DNA of 64,000 nucleotides, taken from the NCBI RefSeq assembly GCF_002844375.1, contig NZ_CP024200.1, positions 540,001 to 604,000 of the forward strand. Reading direction: 5' to 3'. Positions 53,725 to 62,233 of the stretch are shown here, piece by piece. A model generated the notes under the pieces. It saw only the letters and a list, made by a program, of their open reading frames with translations, was not told where the DNA came from and searched no databases. Position 1 is the first letter of the stretch; each line of letters begins with the position of its first letter. The DNA is from Thalassospira marina (GTDB lineage: Bacteria > Pseudomonadota > Alphaproteobacteria > Rhodospirillales > Thalassospiraceae). The position numbers and the translations under genes are program-made.

Positions 53725-54720
53725 ATGCGTCTTTTTAACCGAAATCTTCTTCTCGCCGGTGTAGCAATGGCAACGGTTCTGGGCTTGGGACTTGATGCAT
53801 CCGCACAGGAAGTGATCAAGTTTTCCCATGGTGTAGCGCCCGATACGCCCAAGGGCAAAGCGGCCGAATATTTTAAGAAACGTGCCGAAGAAATCCTTGG
53901 CGACAAGGTAAAGGTCGAAATATACCCGAATTCCCAGTTATTTGACGATAACAAGGTTCTTTCGGCCATTTTGCGCGGTGATGTGCAGTTCGGGGCACCG
54001 GCACTGGGCAAGCTTAACAAATGGACGAAAAAGCTGCAGATCTTTGATTTGCCGTTCCTGTTCAAGGATATGGATGCCGTTTCCTGCTTCCAGGATAGCG
54101 ACAAGGGCAGGGGCCTTTTCAATTCCATGACCGACAAGGGCATGCTGGGTGTCAGCTATTGGCATAATGGCTTAAAGCAGCTTTCGGCCAATACGCCGCT
54201 GCGTGAACCGACAGATGCCAAGGGCCTTAAATTCCGTATTCAGACATCCGATGTGCTGGCCGCACAGTTTGAGGCAGTTGGTGCCGTTCCCCAGAAAATG
54301 GCCTTTGCTGAAACCTACACCGCCCTTCAGACGGGTGTTGTTGATGGTCAGGAAAACACCTGGTCAAACATGTATTCGCAGAAGTTCTACGAAGTTCAGA
54401 AATACACCACGGAATCCAACCACGGGCTTCTTGATTACATGGTGATCACGTCGGACAAATGGTGGAAGGGCCTTGACCCTGAAATGCGCGCCGGTCTGAC
54501 CCAGGCAATGGATGATGCCACGAAATATGGAAATGATCTTGCCGCCGAACTGAACATGGAACAGCGTGAAAAAACCCTGCAATCTGGCGAAACAGAGCTG
54601 GTTGAACTGACCGATGCGCAGTTCAAGGACTGGCAGTCGGCGATGAAACCGGTCTGGGATCAGTTCTCTGGTGAAATTGGTCAGGACCTGATCGACGCTG
54701 CCGCAGCCTGCAACAAGTAA
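53725..54720 (+). CDS. TRAP transporter substrate-binding protein (DctP, C4-dicarboxylate type)
   Basis: A 331-residue periplasmic protein with signal peptide (LLAGVAMATVLGLGLDASA, cleavage near residue 26). The segment VIKFSHGVAPDTPKGKAAEY and GLKFRIQTSDVLAAQFEAVG with its ligand arginine, then ALQTGVVDGQENTWSNMYS, match DctP of C4-dicarboxylate systems. I use ATG 53725 because GGGAG is seven bases before it and only one base before the ATG at 53719. It lies downstream of two fumarase-superfamily lyases, so the ligand may be their substrate. Confidence 0.92.
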   Translation: MRLFNRNLLLAGVAMATVLGLGLDASAQEVIKFSHGVAPDTPKGKAAEYFKKRAEEILGDKVKVEIYPNSQLFDDNKVLSAILRGDVQFGAPALGKLNKWTKKLQIFDLPFLFKDMDAVSCFQDSDKGRGLFNSMTDKGMLGVSYWHNGLKQLSANTPLREPTDAKGLKFRIQTSDVLAAQFEAVGAVPQKMAFAETYTALQTGVVDGQENTWSNMYSQKFYEVQKYTTESNHGLLDYMVITSDKWWKGLDPEMRAGLTQAMDDATKYGNDLAAELNMEQREKTLQSGETELVELTDAQFKDWQSAMKPVWDQFSGEIGQDLIDAAAACNK

Positions 54721-54757
54721 TTCCCTGTAAATCTTTCTGGATAAGGGACCGTTCACG

Positions 54758-55330
54758 ATGATCTCGACGGTCGTTACCCGGCTGGAGGAGGGCTTCATAG
54801 CCCTCCTGCTTGCCGCCATGACTACACTTACCTTCGCCAATGTCATTGCCCGGTATGTGTTCAATTCCGGCATTACCTGGGCGCTGGAAATGACTCAGTT
54901 CCTGTTTGCCTGGCTGATCCTGTTTGGCATGTCCTACGGGGTCAAGATTGGCAGTCATATTGGTGTTGATGCGCTGGTGAAACTGTTTCCGGCAACCCTG
55001 CAGCGCATTATCGGCCTGATCATTGTTGCAGCAGGCCTGCTTTACTGCTTCTGGATTACCAAAGGGGGCTGGGAACTGGTCGCCTTTAACCACATGCTGG
55101 AAATGGAAGCCGAAGATTCCCCGCTGATGCTCTGGGTGGTCTATCTGATCATGCCGGTGGGCGGTGCGCTGCTGGCATTCCGTCTTGCACAGGTTGCCTG
55201 GCGGATCATTACCGGCAAGCAGACCGGCTTTACCCTGGCTGACGAAGCCCGCGAAGCCATCGACCAGCTTGGCGGTCAGGCCGATGTCAATGACGATGCA
55301 AAGGGCGGGTCATCCCGTTCCGCATCCTAA
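54758..55330 (+). CDS. TRAP transporter small permease (DctQ)
   Basis: A 190-residue inner-membrane protein with four hydrophobic segments and the DctQ motif ITWALEMTQFLFAWLILFG near residue 39. AAGGGA lies before the ATG. The C-terminal 35 residues are polar and probably cytoplasmic. Middle gene of a dctPQM set; 37 bases follow dctP and 24 precede dctM. Confidence 0.92.
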   Translation: MISTVVTRLEEGFIALLLAAMTTLTFANVIARYVFNSGITWALEMTQFLFAWLILFGMSYGVKIGSHIGVDALVKLFPATLQRIIGLIIVAAGLLYCFWITKGGWELVAFNHMLEMEAEDSPLMLWVVYLIMPVGGALLAFRLAQVAWRIITGKQTGFTLADEAREAIDQLGGQADVNDDAKGGSSRSAS

Positions 55331-55354
55331 GCGCCAAAGAGGAATCGCTTCCCC

Positions 55355-56764
55355 ATGACCATTGCATTCCTGTTTGTTCTGCTTTTTGCCCTAATGGCGT
55401 TTGGTGCCCCCATCGCCCTGTCGCTGGGTGTGTCCTCGCTGGCAACCATCCTGCTTTTTGGCAATGACAGCCTGGCAACCCTGGCAGAAAAACTTTTCAG
55501 CGGGATGGAGCATTACACCCTTCTCGCCATTCCCTATTTCATTCTGGCCTCCACCTTCCTGTCGACCGGTGGGGTGGCCCGCCGCCTGATCAATTTTGCC
55601 GTCAATTCCGTGGGCTGGTTCCCCGGCGGGCTGGCAATGGCATCGGTTCTGGCCTGTATGCTGTTTGCGGCCGTCTCCGGCTCCTCCCCGGCAACGGTGG
55701 TGGCCATTGGCTCCATCGTGATCGGGGGCATGGTCCGTTCGGGCTATCCGCAAAACTTTGCCGCCGGTGTGATCTGTAACGCCGGGACGCTGGGCATTCT
55801 TATTCCGCCATCGATCGTGATGGTGGTGTATGCCGCGGCAACCCAGGTGTCGGTTGGCCGCATGTTCCTGGGCGGGGTTATTCCCGGCCTGATGGTGGGC
55901 ATCATGCTGATGCTGGCGATTTTTGTGGTCGCCAAGGTTAAAAACCTGCCCAAACAGGACCGACCCAGCCTCGGCGAATGGGGCGGCAGCCTGCTTTCCG
56001 CATCGGGCGGCCTGTTCCTGGTCATTCTGATCATGGGTGGCATTTATGGTGGGGCCTTCACCCCGACCGAAGCCGCGGCCGTTGCCTCGTTCTATGCCAT
56101 GCTTGTTGCGGTGTTGTTTTACCGCGACATGGGTCCGATCAAGGACCAGCCCTGGATGCCCGCTGGTGGCAATACCAGCTTTGGCGCGGTTGCCTCACGC
56201 AATCTGGGCCTGATGGGCAAGGCGATTGTTCTGTTGCCGTTTGACAAGGACATCCGCCACGTTCTGCTTGAAGCCGGCAAAGTGACCATCATGCTGATGT
56301 TCATCATTGCCAATGCCATGCTGTTTGCCCATGTGCTGACGACCGAACGCATCCCGCACACCATCGCCGAAGCCATCATTGGCTGGGGCCTTCCGGCCTG
56401 GGGTTTCCTGATTGTCGTCAATATCATCCTGCTGGTTGCCGGTAACTTCATGGAACCGTCCGCCATCCTGATGATCATGGCGCCGATCCTGTTCCCGATT
56501 GCGATGAAGCTGGGGATCGATCCGATCCATCTAGGCATCATCATGGTGGTGAATATGGAAATCGGCATGATCACGCCGCCGGTGGGGCTGAACCTGTTTG
56601 TCACATCGGGCATAACAGGCATGCCGTTGCTTAAAGTGGTGCGCGCAGCCTTCCCGTGGCTGATGATCCTTCTGGTCTTCCTGATCATCATCACCTATAT
56701 CCCCGCCATTTCCACATGGCTTCCGACCCTGCTGATGGGCCCGGAAAAGGTGATGAACTACTAG
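55355..56764 (+). CDS. TRAP transporter large permease (DctM)
   Basis: A 469-residue membrane protein starting MTIAFLFVLLFALMAFGAP, with 12 or so membrane segments. AAVSGSSPATVVAIGSIVIG near residue 105 and ILIPPSIVMVVYAAA near 148 are DctM hallmarks. It carries an extra loop of about 40 residues around position 250-300, common in the C4-dicarboxylate DctM subgroup. A strong terminator follows, so the unit ends here. Confidence 0.93.
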   Translation: MTIAFLFVLLFALMAFGAPIALSLGVSSLATILLFGNDSLATLAEKLFSGMEHYTLLAIPYFILASTFLSTGGVARRLINFAVNSVGWFPGGLAMASVLACMLFAAVSGSSPATVVAIGSIVIGGMVRSGYPQNFAAGVICNAGTLGILIPPSIVMVVYAAATQVSVGRMFLGGVIPGLMVGIMLMLAIFVVAKVKNLPKQDRPSLGEWGGSLLSASGGLFLVILIMGGIYGGAFTPTEAAAVASFYAMLVAVLFYRDMGPIKDQPWMPAGGNTSFGAVASRNLGLMGKAIVLLPFDKDIRHVLLEAGKVTIMLMFIIANAMLFAHVLTTERIPHTIAEAIIGWGLPAWGFLIVVNIILLVAGNFMEPSAILMIMAPILFPIAMKLGIDPIHLGIIMVVNMEIGMITPPVGLNLFVTSGITGMPLLKVVRAAFPWLMILLVFLIIITYIPAISTWLPTLLMGPEKVMNY

Positions 56765-56787
56765 GGTTGCAACCCGCATATCAAATC

Positions 56788-56826
56788 AAAGGGGCGTTCT
56801 GGCAACAGGATGCCCCTTTTTTTTTC
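56788..56826 (+). terminator. Terminator of the TRAP operon
   Basis: AAAGGGGC (56788-56795) pairs with GCCCCTTT (56812-56819), and a run of T follows directly. It lies 23 bases after the dctM stop and just before the convergent HAD gene. Confidence 0.92.
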
Positions 56827-56836
56827 AAATTTGGCC

Positions 56837-57538
56837 TTAACCCAGCATATCGCACAACTGATGCAGGTTTTGAATGATCAGGGTATCTGACACGTCATCT
56901 GCGCCTGCCAATGCATCCTGCGCCCTATCGCGCACAAGCCATGCGGCCTTGCACCCGGCCAAAAGTGCGCCGCGCACATCAAGTTCAACATCATCGCCCA
57001 CATGCAACATATTCGATGGTGCTATATTCAGGGCCACGGCGCTGGCATGGAAAATGCGGGCATCGGGTTTGGCAATGCCAAGCTGATGGGCAAAAAACCG
57101 GGCCTCAAAGAAATGGTCAATGCCAATTGCCGCCAGGTCCGCATTGCCGTTGGAAATGGCTGCCAATGGATAATGTCGGCTTAAATATTTCAGTGCGGGA
57201 AGGGCATCGTCAAAAAATGTTACCTTTTGGCGTTCGGCATAAAAAAGATCATATCCGGGATCGGCAAGATCGGGGTTTTCACCTGCCGCCATCAGAATAT
57301 TGCGAATGGATGTTCGGCGTAACAGGGCAGGGTCATGCGCCATGGCCGGGCAGGTGACGGCCAGATTATTGCGAAACTGGCGCAATTGTTCCGGCCCGCT
57401 TAAAATACCGGCTGTTGCCGGGGCTTGATGCTGCAGCCATTGATAAAGGGCTGCCTCGGCCTTCAGGACAGCGGCATTGAATGGCCATAACGTATCATCA
57501 AGGTCAAATGACAGACCGGCAATATTGTTCAGGCGCAT
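56837..57538 (-). CDS. HAD-family hydrolase (YjjG/pyrimidine nucleotidase-like)
   Basis: A 233-residue haloacid dehalogenase-type phosphatase. Motif I is FDLDDTLWPF (about residue 12), motif II AISNGNADL (about 125), motif III lysine in IAKPDARIF (about 155) and motif IV HVGDDVELDVRGA (about 175). The cap domain lies between motifs I and II (subclass I). YjjG and phosphoglycolate phosphatase are the nearest groups by pattern. The start ATG 57538 overlaps the end of the YbaK-like gene by ten bases and has no ribosome site of its own. Substrate unknown. Confidence 0.82.
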   Translation of the reverse strand: MRLNNIAGLSFDLDDTLWPFNAAVLKAEAALYQWLQHQAPATAGILSGPEQLRQFRNNLAVTCPAMAHDPALLRRTSIRNILMAAGENPDLADPGYDLFYAERQKVTFFDDALPALKYLSRHYPLAAISNGNADLAAIGIDHFFEARFFAHQLGIAKPDARIFHASAVALNIAPSNMLHVGDDVELDVRGALLAGCKAAWLVRDRAQDALAGADDVSDTLIIQNLHQLCDMLG

Positions 57539-57996
57539 ATGGATTGTAATTTTGGCTGGGCGATGCGCACATAATCGGCCGCATTCATAATGATAGAACA
57601 ATCAAGCCGCCCGGCATTAAAGGCAATTTCGTCATAGGCCTCAATCAGGGCCGGGTCAGCCAACAGCATAATGCGGGATGAAAATGAAAAAGGCGGGATC
57701 GCGCCAATTTTGCAACCGGTTTCACGGGTGGCTTCTTCGGGGGATGCCAATGTGACCTTTTTTAAGCCCGCCGCCGATGCGACCTTGCGAAAATCCAGCT
57801 TCTGATCGCCAGGTAGAACGGCAAGAACATAAATTTCGGGCGTGCCTTTGCTTTTGCATAACATGGCCTTTGCCCCCTGACCGGGGGCGGTGCCGCGAAT
57901 GGCGGCCACTTCGGCAGACCGGCCCTCGGGGGCGTGTTCGATCCTGCGAAAACGTGTCCCACCTGTTTCCAAAAGCGCACTTAGCTGGTTAAACAT
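57529..57996 (-). CDS. YbaK/ProX-type aminoacyl-tRNA deacylase domain protein
   Basis: A 155-residue protein of the YbaK/ProRS-editing superfamily. FRRIEHAPEGRSAEVAAIRG near residue 16 and KLDFRKVASAAGLKKVTLAS near 67, with the conserved region GAIPPFSF and a late asparagine in NAGRLDCSI, fit proteins that hydrolyse mischarged tRNAs or related esters. ATG 57996 has an AGGA site. It is translationally coupled to the HAD gene. No tRNA-synthetase gene is near. Confidence 0.75.
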   Translation of the reverse strand: MFNQLSALLETGGTRFRRIEHAPEGRSAEVAAIRGTAPGQGAKAMLCKSKGTPEIYVLAVLPGDQKLDFRKVASAAGLKKVTLASPEEATRETGCKIGAIPPFSFSSRIMLLADPALIEAYDEIAFNAGRLDCSIIMNAADYVRIAQPKLQSICA

Positions 57997-58078
57997 GGCA
58001 AAATAATTCCTGCATTCAAACAATTGCCGGATGCGCGGGGACTTATCCTTCCCCGCGCACCATCGGCTGGTTTCTGTT

Positions 58079-59410
58079 TTAGGCCTTTTCCTGGCTTGTG
58101 AAAATTGTTTCAGCCTTCAGGACATGGGGCGTGTCATAGGCGATCTGGTCAAGTTCACCTTCGCTGCGGGCAACCAGGCAGGCAACAGCGCAATCACCCG
58201 TCACATTTAGCGATGTTCGCGCCATATCAAGGATACGGTCAATGCCGGCGATAATCGCAATGCCTTCCAGCGGCAGGCCAACCGATGACAGGACCATTGA
58301 TGTCATGACCAGTCCAGCCCCGGGAACACCCGCTGTGCCGATAGAGGCCAGCGTCGATGTCAGCGCGATGGTCAAAAACTGGCTGGTGGTAAGGTCAATA
58401 CCGTAGGCCTGGGCGATGAAAACCGCGACAACACCCTGATAAAGGGCGACACCATCCATATTGATGGTTGCGCCTAATGGCAGGACAAAGCTGGAAACCC
58501 GGCGTGAAACGCCCAGATTGCGCTCCGTGGACATCATCGTGACCGGAAGCGTGCCCGAGCTTGAAGTGCTGGTGAAGGCAACAATGATCTGTTCGATGCT
58601 GCCCTGAAAAAAACGTACCGGGTTAAGCCGCCCGATAAAGCGGATCATACCGCCATAAACCAGCAGGGCATGAATGACACAACCGACATAAATAATGGCA
58701 ATGACTTTGGCCAGGGATGCCAGAAGGTCCAGCCCATAGCTGCCTGCAACCCAGGTCATCAGTGCAAATACGCCATAAGGGGCAAAGGAAATAATGATCG
58801 ATGTCAGCTTGTACATGACTTCGGCGGCGGCATCGAAAAACCGTTTCACCGGTTTGGCCGCATCCCCGGCAAGCACAATTGCCATGCCAAGTAAAATGGC
58901 AAAAACAATGATTTGTAGCACATTGCCATTGGCAAAGGCCTCGATTGGGTTGGTCGGCACCAGACCCAACAGGGTATCGGTAATGCCGGGTTCGGTTGTT
59001 GCGGCTGCTGCATGTTTGGCCGCGCCAGCGCCAATATCAACACCAATGCCCGGTTTGAACAAAACGGCAAGACCCAGGCCAATACAAATTGCAATGGCCG
59101 TTGTGCCCAGATACAGCACAAAGGTTTTAATGCCCAGACGGCCCATCGTTGCCAGATCCTGCAACGATGTCACCCCGCTGACCAGCGAAACAAAAATCAG
59201 CGGGACGGTCAGCATTTTGATGCCGCGAATGAAAAGATCGCCAATCGGTTTGATGCCATCGGCAAAGCCGGCATTGCCTGTCCGGTTAAGAACTACGCCA
59301 AGCACCAGCCCAAGTGCCAGCGCGATGAATATCTGTTTCCAGAGCTGCATACCTGTCCAGAAACCGAAAGGTCCCCGGCGGGTGGTCGAAGATGAGGGAT
59401 TTGTTGTCAT
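58079..59410 (-). CDS. Dicarboxylate/amino-acid:cation symporter (DAACS family)
   Basis: A 443-residue membrane protein of the GltP/DctA family with about eight membrane helices plus re-entrant loops. The serine-rich loop TSTSSSGTLPVTM near residue 285 and NMDGVALYQGVVAVFIAQ near 320 are family signatures; NMDG is normally followed by T, here V. The late segment GIDRILDMARTSLNVTGD is also typical and carries substrate-binding residues. AGGAG precedes ATG 59410. Following RidA and hydroxyaspartate ammonia-lyase genes in the same direction, it probably imports aspartate-like amino acids with sodium or protons. Confidence 0.9.
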   Translation of the reverse strand: MTTNPSSSTTRRGPFGFWTGMQLWKQIFIALALGLVLGVVLNRTGNAGFADGIKPIGDLFIRGIKMLTVPLIFVSLVSGVTSLQDLATMGRLGIKTFVLYLGTTAIAICIGLGLAVLFKPGIGVDIGAGAAKHAAAATTEPGITDTLLGLVPTNPIEAFANGNVLQIIVFAILLGMAIVLAGDAAKPVKRFFDAAAEVMYKLTSIIISFAPYGVFALMTWVAGSYGLDLLASLAKVIAIIYVGCVIHALLVYGGMIRFIGRLNPVRFFQGSIEQIIVAFTSTSSSGTLPVTMMSTERNLGVSRRVSSFVLPLGATINMDGVALYQGVVAVFIAQAYGIDLTTSQFLTIALTSTLASIGTAGVPGAGLVMTSMVLSSVGLPLEGIAIIAGIDRILDMARTSLNVTGDCAVACLVARSEGELDQIAYDTPHVLKAETIFTSQEKA

Positions 59411-59519
59411 TTTTATCTCCTGATGATCCCCGGCTGTTCCGGGCTTCGTTTTCGATGGCATTCCACCGTTTGGGGCGAAAAACCGCGCCAAACAGGCGTT
59501 TGAAAACCATCGAGGGAAG

Positions 59520-59562
59520 CTGCAATGCGCCATGCCCCCTGATCATGCAGGGCGCATTGCAG
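59520..59562 (-). other. Large hairpin in the symporter leader
   Basis: Perfect 12-bp inverted repeat CTGCAATGCGCC (59520-59531) and GGCGCATTGCAG (59551-59562) around a 19-base loop, between the RidA stop and the symporter start. No T-run on either side. It may separate expression of the two genes or regulate the symporter. Confidence 0.6.
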
Positions 59563-59642
59563 ATAAACTGGTGGTGTTGCCATGGGCCGAAACACCGCAG
59601 CTTTATTCGTTATCGTTCTGAAAATAATGGGCTGTGCGCGCG

Positions 59643-60074
59643 TTAGGGCGCTGCGGCTGGCGCGTTTTCTGGCGAGGCAAGAGCAATCGCCTCGATCTCG
59701 ATATCAAGGCCGAAATGCAGTTCGGGTACCGATGCAACCGCGCGCGCCGGGCGATGGTCGCCAATCCAGCTGGCATACAGGTCGTTAAATTGCGGCCAAT
59801 ATTTGATATCGGTTACATAGATGCGTACCTGAAGCAGCCTTTCGCGGGTTATACCGGCGCAGGCCAGGCAGGCATCCAGATTTGCCAGCGTACGGGTGGC
59901 CTGTTGGTGAAAGGATTTACCGGTTAACGCCGTGCCATCGGGCAATATGGGCAACTGGCCGGATATGAAAACCTGACCGGCCGCCACGCAGATATGGGAA
60001 TAATGGCCCGCCGGGCGGGTGATATCCTGGCTGTTAAGACAGCGGATATCGTCGTTTCGGGCGAGAGTGTTCAT
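59643..60074 (-). CDS. RidA-family enamine/imine deaminase
   Basis: A 143-residue YjgF/RidA protein. The family core is visible: VFISGQLPILPDG near residue 47, ATRTLANLDACLACAG near 70 and the C-terminal RPARAVASVPELHFG then IEIEAIA, with the arginine that contacts the imine carboxylate. RidA hydrolyses reactive 2-aminoacrylate or similar intermediates of PLP dehydratases. It lies 108 bases downstream of the hydroxyaspartate ammonia-lyase gene, whose reaction passes through an imine of oxaloacetate, which is the obvious partner. ATG 60074 is chosen over a longer frame. Confidence 0.87.
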   Translation of the reverse strand: MNTLARNDDIRCLNSQDITRPAGHYSHICVAAGQVFISGQLPILPDGTALTGKSFHQQATRTLANLDACLACAGITRERLLQVRIYVTDIKYWPQFNDLYASWIGDHRPARAVASVPELHFGLDIEIEAIALASPENAPAAAP

Positions 60075-60182
60075 GCTGGTTCCGTGGTGAAAATGGGCAA
60101 AGTTATCGCGTTCCCTCAACCCGGCGGGTTGATGGTTGGGTCGCATCAAGGATGTTTAAGGGCCGTCAAAAACGGCGGGAAA

Positions 60183-61145
60183 TTACGCCGAAAGCAGGCT
60201 TACAAAGCGCGACAGATCGACATTGCCGCCACTTACAAGCACGCCAATGCGCTTGCCTTTCAGATCGGCCTTCATCTGCCGTGCCGCGGCAAAGCCAAGG
60301 CACCCGGTCGGTTCGACATACAGTTTCATGCGCGTTGCCATGAAACTCATGCAATCCACCAGATCGGCATCCGGAACGGTCAGAATATCGCGAACATCGC
60401 GTTTGATGATCGGGAAGGTCACATTGCCCAGATGCTGGGTCTGGGCACCATCGGCGATGGTTTGGGGTGTGTCGATATGAACGATGGAACCGGTTTGAAA
60501 GGATTGCTGGCCGTCATTTCCCGCTGCGGGTTCAACACCATAAAGGTCGCAATCAGGTGACAACGCCCGGGTTGAAAGGGCACTGCCCGATAACAGGCCA
60601 CCACCCCCAAGCGGTACAAAAAACGCATCAAGGGGGCCGACTTCGTCAAACAGTTCCTTGGCCGCCGTTCCCTGTCCGCACAGAATATCGGGGTGGTCAT
60701 AAGGCGGGATTAATGTCATGCCATGCTTTTCGGCCAGATCACGGCCAATCTGTTCGCGGTCTTCGGTGTAGCGGTCATAAATGACGACATTGCCGCCATA
60801 GCCACGGGTTGCTGCAACCTTGGCGGCGGGTGCATCGTGGGGCATAACAATGGTTGCCGGAATATCAAGCAACCGTGCCGACAGGGCAATGCCCTGCGCG
60901 TGATTGCCCGACGAATAAACAACAACGCCAGCCTTGCGCTGGGCCGCCGTAAACTGCGACAGGGCGTTAAAGGCACCGCGAAATTTAAATGCCCCGGTGC
61001 GTTGCAGGTTTTCGCATTTGAAAAATACCTCGGCACCGAATTCGGCATTTACGGTACGTGATGTCATGACCGGGGTTTGATGGGCATGGCCCTTTATGCG
61101 GGCGGCAGCCGCGCAAACATCCTCGAATGTGGGAAGGCTGGTCAT
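60183..61145 (-). CDS. threo-3-hydroxyaspartate ammonia-lyase (serine racemase/threonine dehydratase family)
   Basis: A 320-residue fold-type II PLP enzyme. The PLP lysine is K54 in GAFKFRGAFNA; SSGNHAQGIALSARLL near 80 and the phosphate loop VPLGGGGLLSG near 178 complete the site. It follows the recalled yeast SRY1 and Pseudomonas hydroxyaspartate dehydratase very closely, for example TIADGAQTQHLGNVTFPII and EPTGCLGFA. The reaction turns L-threo-3-hydroxyaspartate into oxaloacetate and ammonia; serine or threonine dehydration is the alternative. GGAGAGGA precedes the ATG. It follows a YheO-type regulator gene and precedes RidA. Confidence 0.85.
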   Translation of the reverse strand: MTSLPTFEDVCAAAARIKGHAHQTPVMTSRTVNAEFGAEVFFKCENLQRTGAFKFRGAFNALSQFTAAQRKAGVVVYSSGNHAQGIALSARLLDIPATIVMPHDAPAAKVAATRGYGGNVVIYDRYTEDREQIGRDLAEKHGMTLIPPYDHPDILCGQGTAAKELFDEVGPLDAFFVPLGGGGLLSGSALSTRALSPDCDLYGVEPAAGNDGQQSFQTGSIVHIDTPQTIADGAQTQHLGNVTFPIIKRDVRDILTVPDADLVDCMSFMATRMKLYVEPTGCLGFAAARQMKADLKGKRIGVLVSGGNVDLSRFVSLLSA

Positions 61146-61368
61146 TGAAGTCCTCTCCTGGGCTGTCAGTTTTTATGCATGACTTTAGGGCCCGCGCTTT
61201 TGGCGGGCGACCGGCAACGGTGCCGGAAACGATCTTTTTTCCTTGCGGAAACAGGCGGTAATGTCAGGTCTTGTTCACATGGCTTTGCCGTGTTTTCGCG
61301 ACACAGCCATGCTCAGCTTAAGGCATGTTATGGGGCACAGGCCTGCCAGAGGCAGGCGAAAGCCCCGG

Positions 61369-61998
61369 TTATTTTGCATAGCCATAAACAGATGCGCGGG
61401 ACACCCCAAGATGGCCGGCAACAATCTCCATCGAACGGCGTAAATCCAGCAGACCCGCAGCTTTCAGCTCCTGCACAAGCGCGCGGCGATCGCTGGCTTT
61501 TAACGCGCGTGGGGTGGTGGCGAGTTTGGCGGCGAACTGGTCAATCCGGGCGCGAATGGCATCTGACCCGGCGGGATCAAAACTTTCCTTGGCGGGGGCA
61601 TCGGCCTCGATGGCGACGAACTGGTTTAACATGCCCTGAAAACCCTGAAACACCGTCAGGTCGATATTCATGCAAAGGGCCGCGATATATTTGCCCTCAG
61701 AATCCTTGATGCCAACCGACGTACTTTTAACCTGCCGTCCATCGGCAAAATTGTTCGGGTAATTGGCAATGACCTGTTCAAATTCGGGGTCAAGAATACG
61801 CGCAAGGCCAAGCTCGGTCGCGGGATCGCCAATTTCGCGGCCAGAAAGATTGTTGTGGATTGCCAGAACGGCGTGGGACGGATCAAGCAGGTCATGCACG
61901 ACAATTTCGCAAAAGGGCGCAAAGGTGCGGGCAAGGCCATCGGCAACCTGTTTGATCTGTTCAAGCAGCAAGCGCTGTTCTGGCGTACGTTTTGTCAT
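61369..61998 (-). CDS. YheO/DauR-type PAS-HTH regulator
   Basis: A 209-residue regulator. The N-terminal YheO-like PAS domain has FAPFCEIVVHDLLDPSHAV (about residues 26-44) and VGIKDSEGKYIAALCMNID; a C-terminal helix-turn-helix of the HTH_22 type ends with IVAGHLGVSRASVYGYAK. DauR, a member, represses D-arginine catabolic genes. It is the first gene before the hydroxyaspartate lyase/RidA/symporter set and divergent from the asparaginase gene. A perfect TTGACAATTT inverted repeat lies 28 bases upstream, so autoregulation is likely. A weak ribosome site precedes the ATG. Confidence 0.85.
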   Translation of the reverse strand: MTKRTPEQRLLLEQIKQVADGLARTFAPFCEIVVHDLLDPSHAVLAIHNNLSGREIGDPATELGLARILDPEFEQVIANYPNNFADGRQVKSTSVGIKDSEGKYIAALCMNIDLTVFQGFQGMLNQFVAIEADAPAKESFDPAGSDAIRARIDQFAAKLATTPRALKASDRRALVQELKAAGLLDLRRSMEIVAGHLGVSRASVYGYAK

Positions 61999-62025
61999 GG
62001 TAATGGAACCTGTTGTGATTAGGTT

Positions 62026-62059
62026 TTGACAATTTGTCTAAAATTATAAAAATTGTCAA
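62026..62059. promoter_or_regulatory. Inverted repeat between YheO-type regulator and asparaginase genes
   Basis: Perfect 10-bp arms TTGACAATTT (62026-62035) and AAATTGTCAA (62050-62059) with an AT-rich 14-base spacer. The arms contain TTGACA -35-like boxes on both strands, so binding here would block divergent promoters. Confidence 0.6.
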
Positions 62060-62233
62060 TACATCAAAACCACAAGAAATCGCAAAAACGCGCAATGATC
62101 CGAAAATCGTTTCTATACATCGCCCAAAACAACGCTATATCTGCCGGGCGGAGGATAGCCGTTATAACGGGTGCGACGAACGTTATCGTCTCGATGCGCG
62201 GTCGCCAAAATCCCGGTCAATAAGGAATAAACC

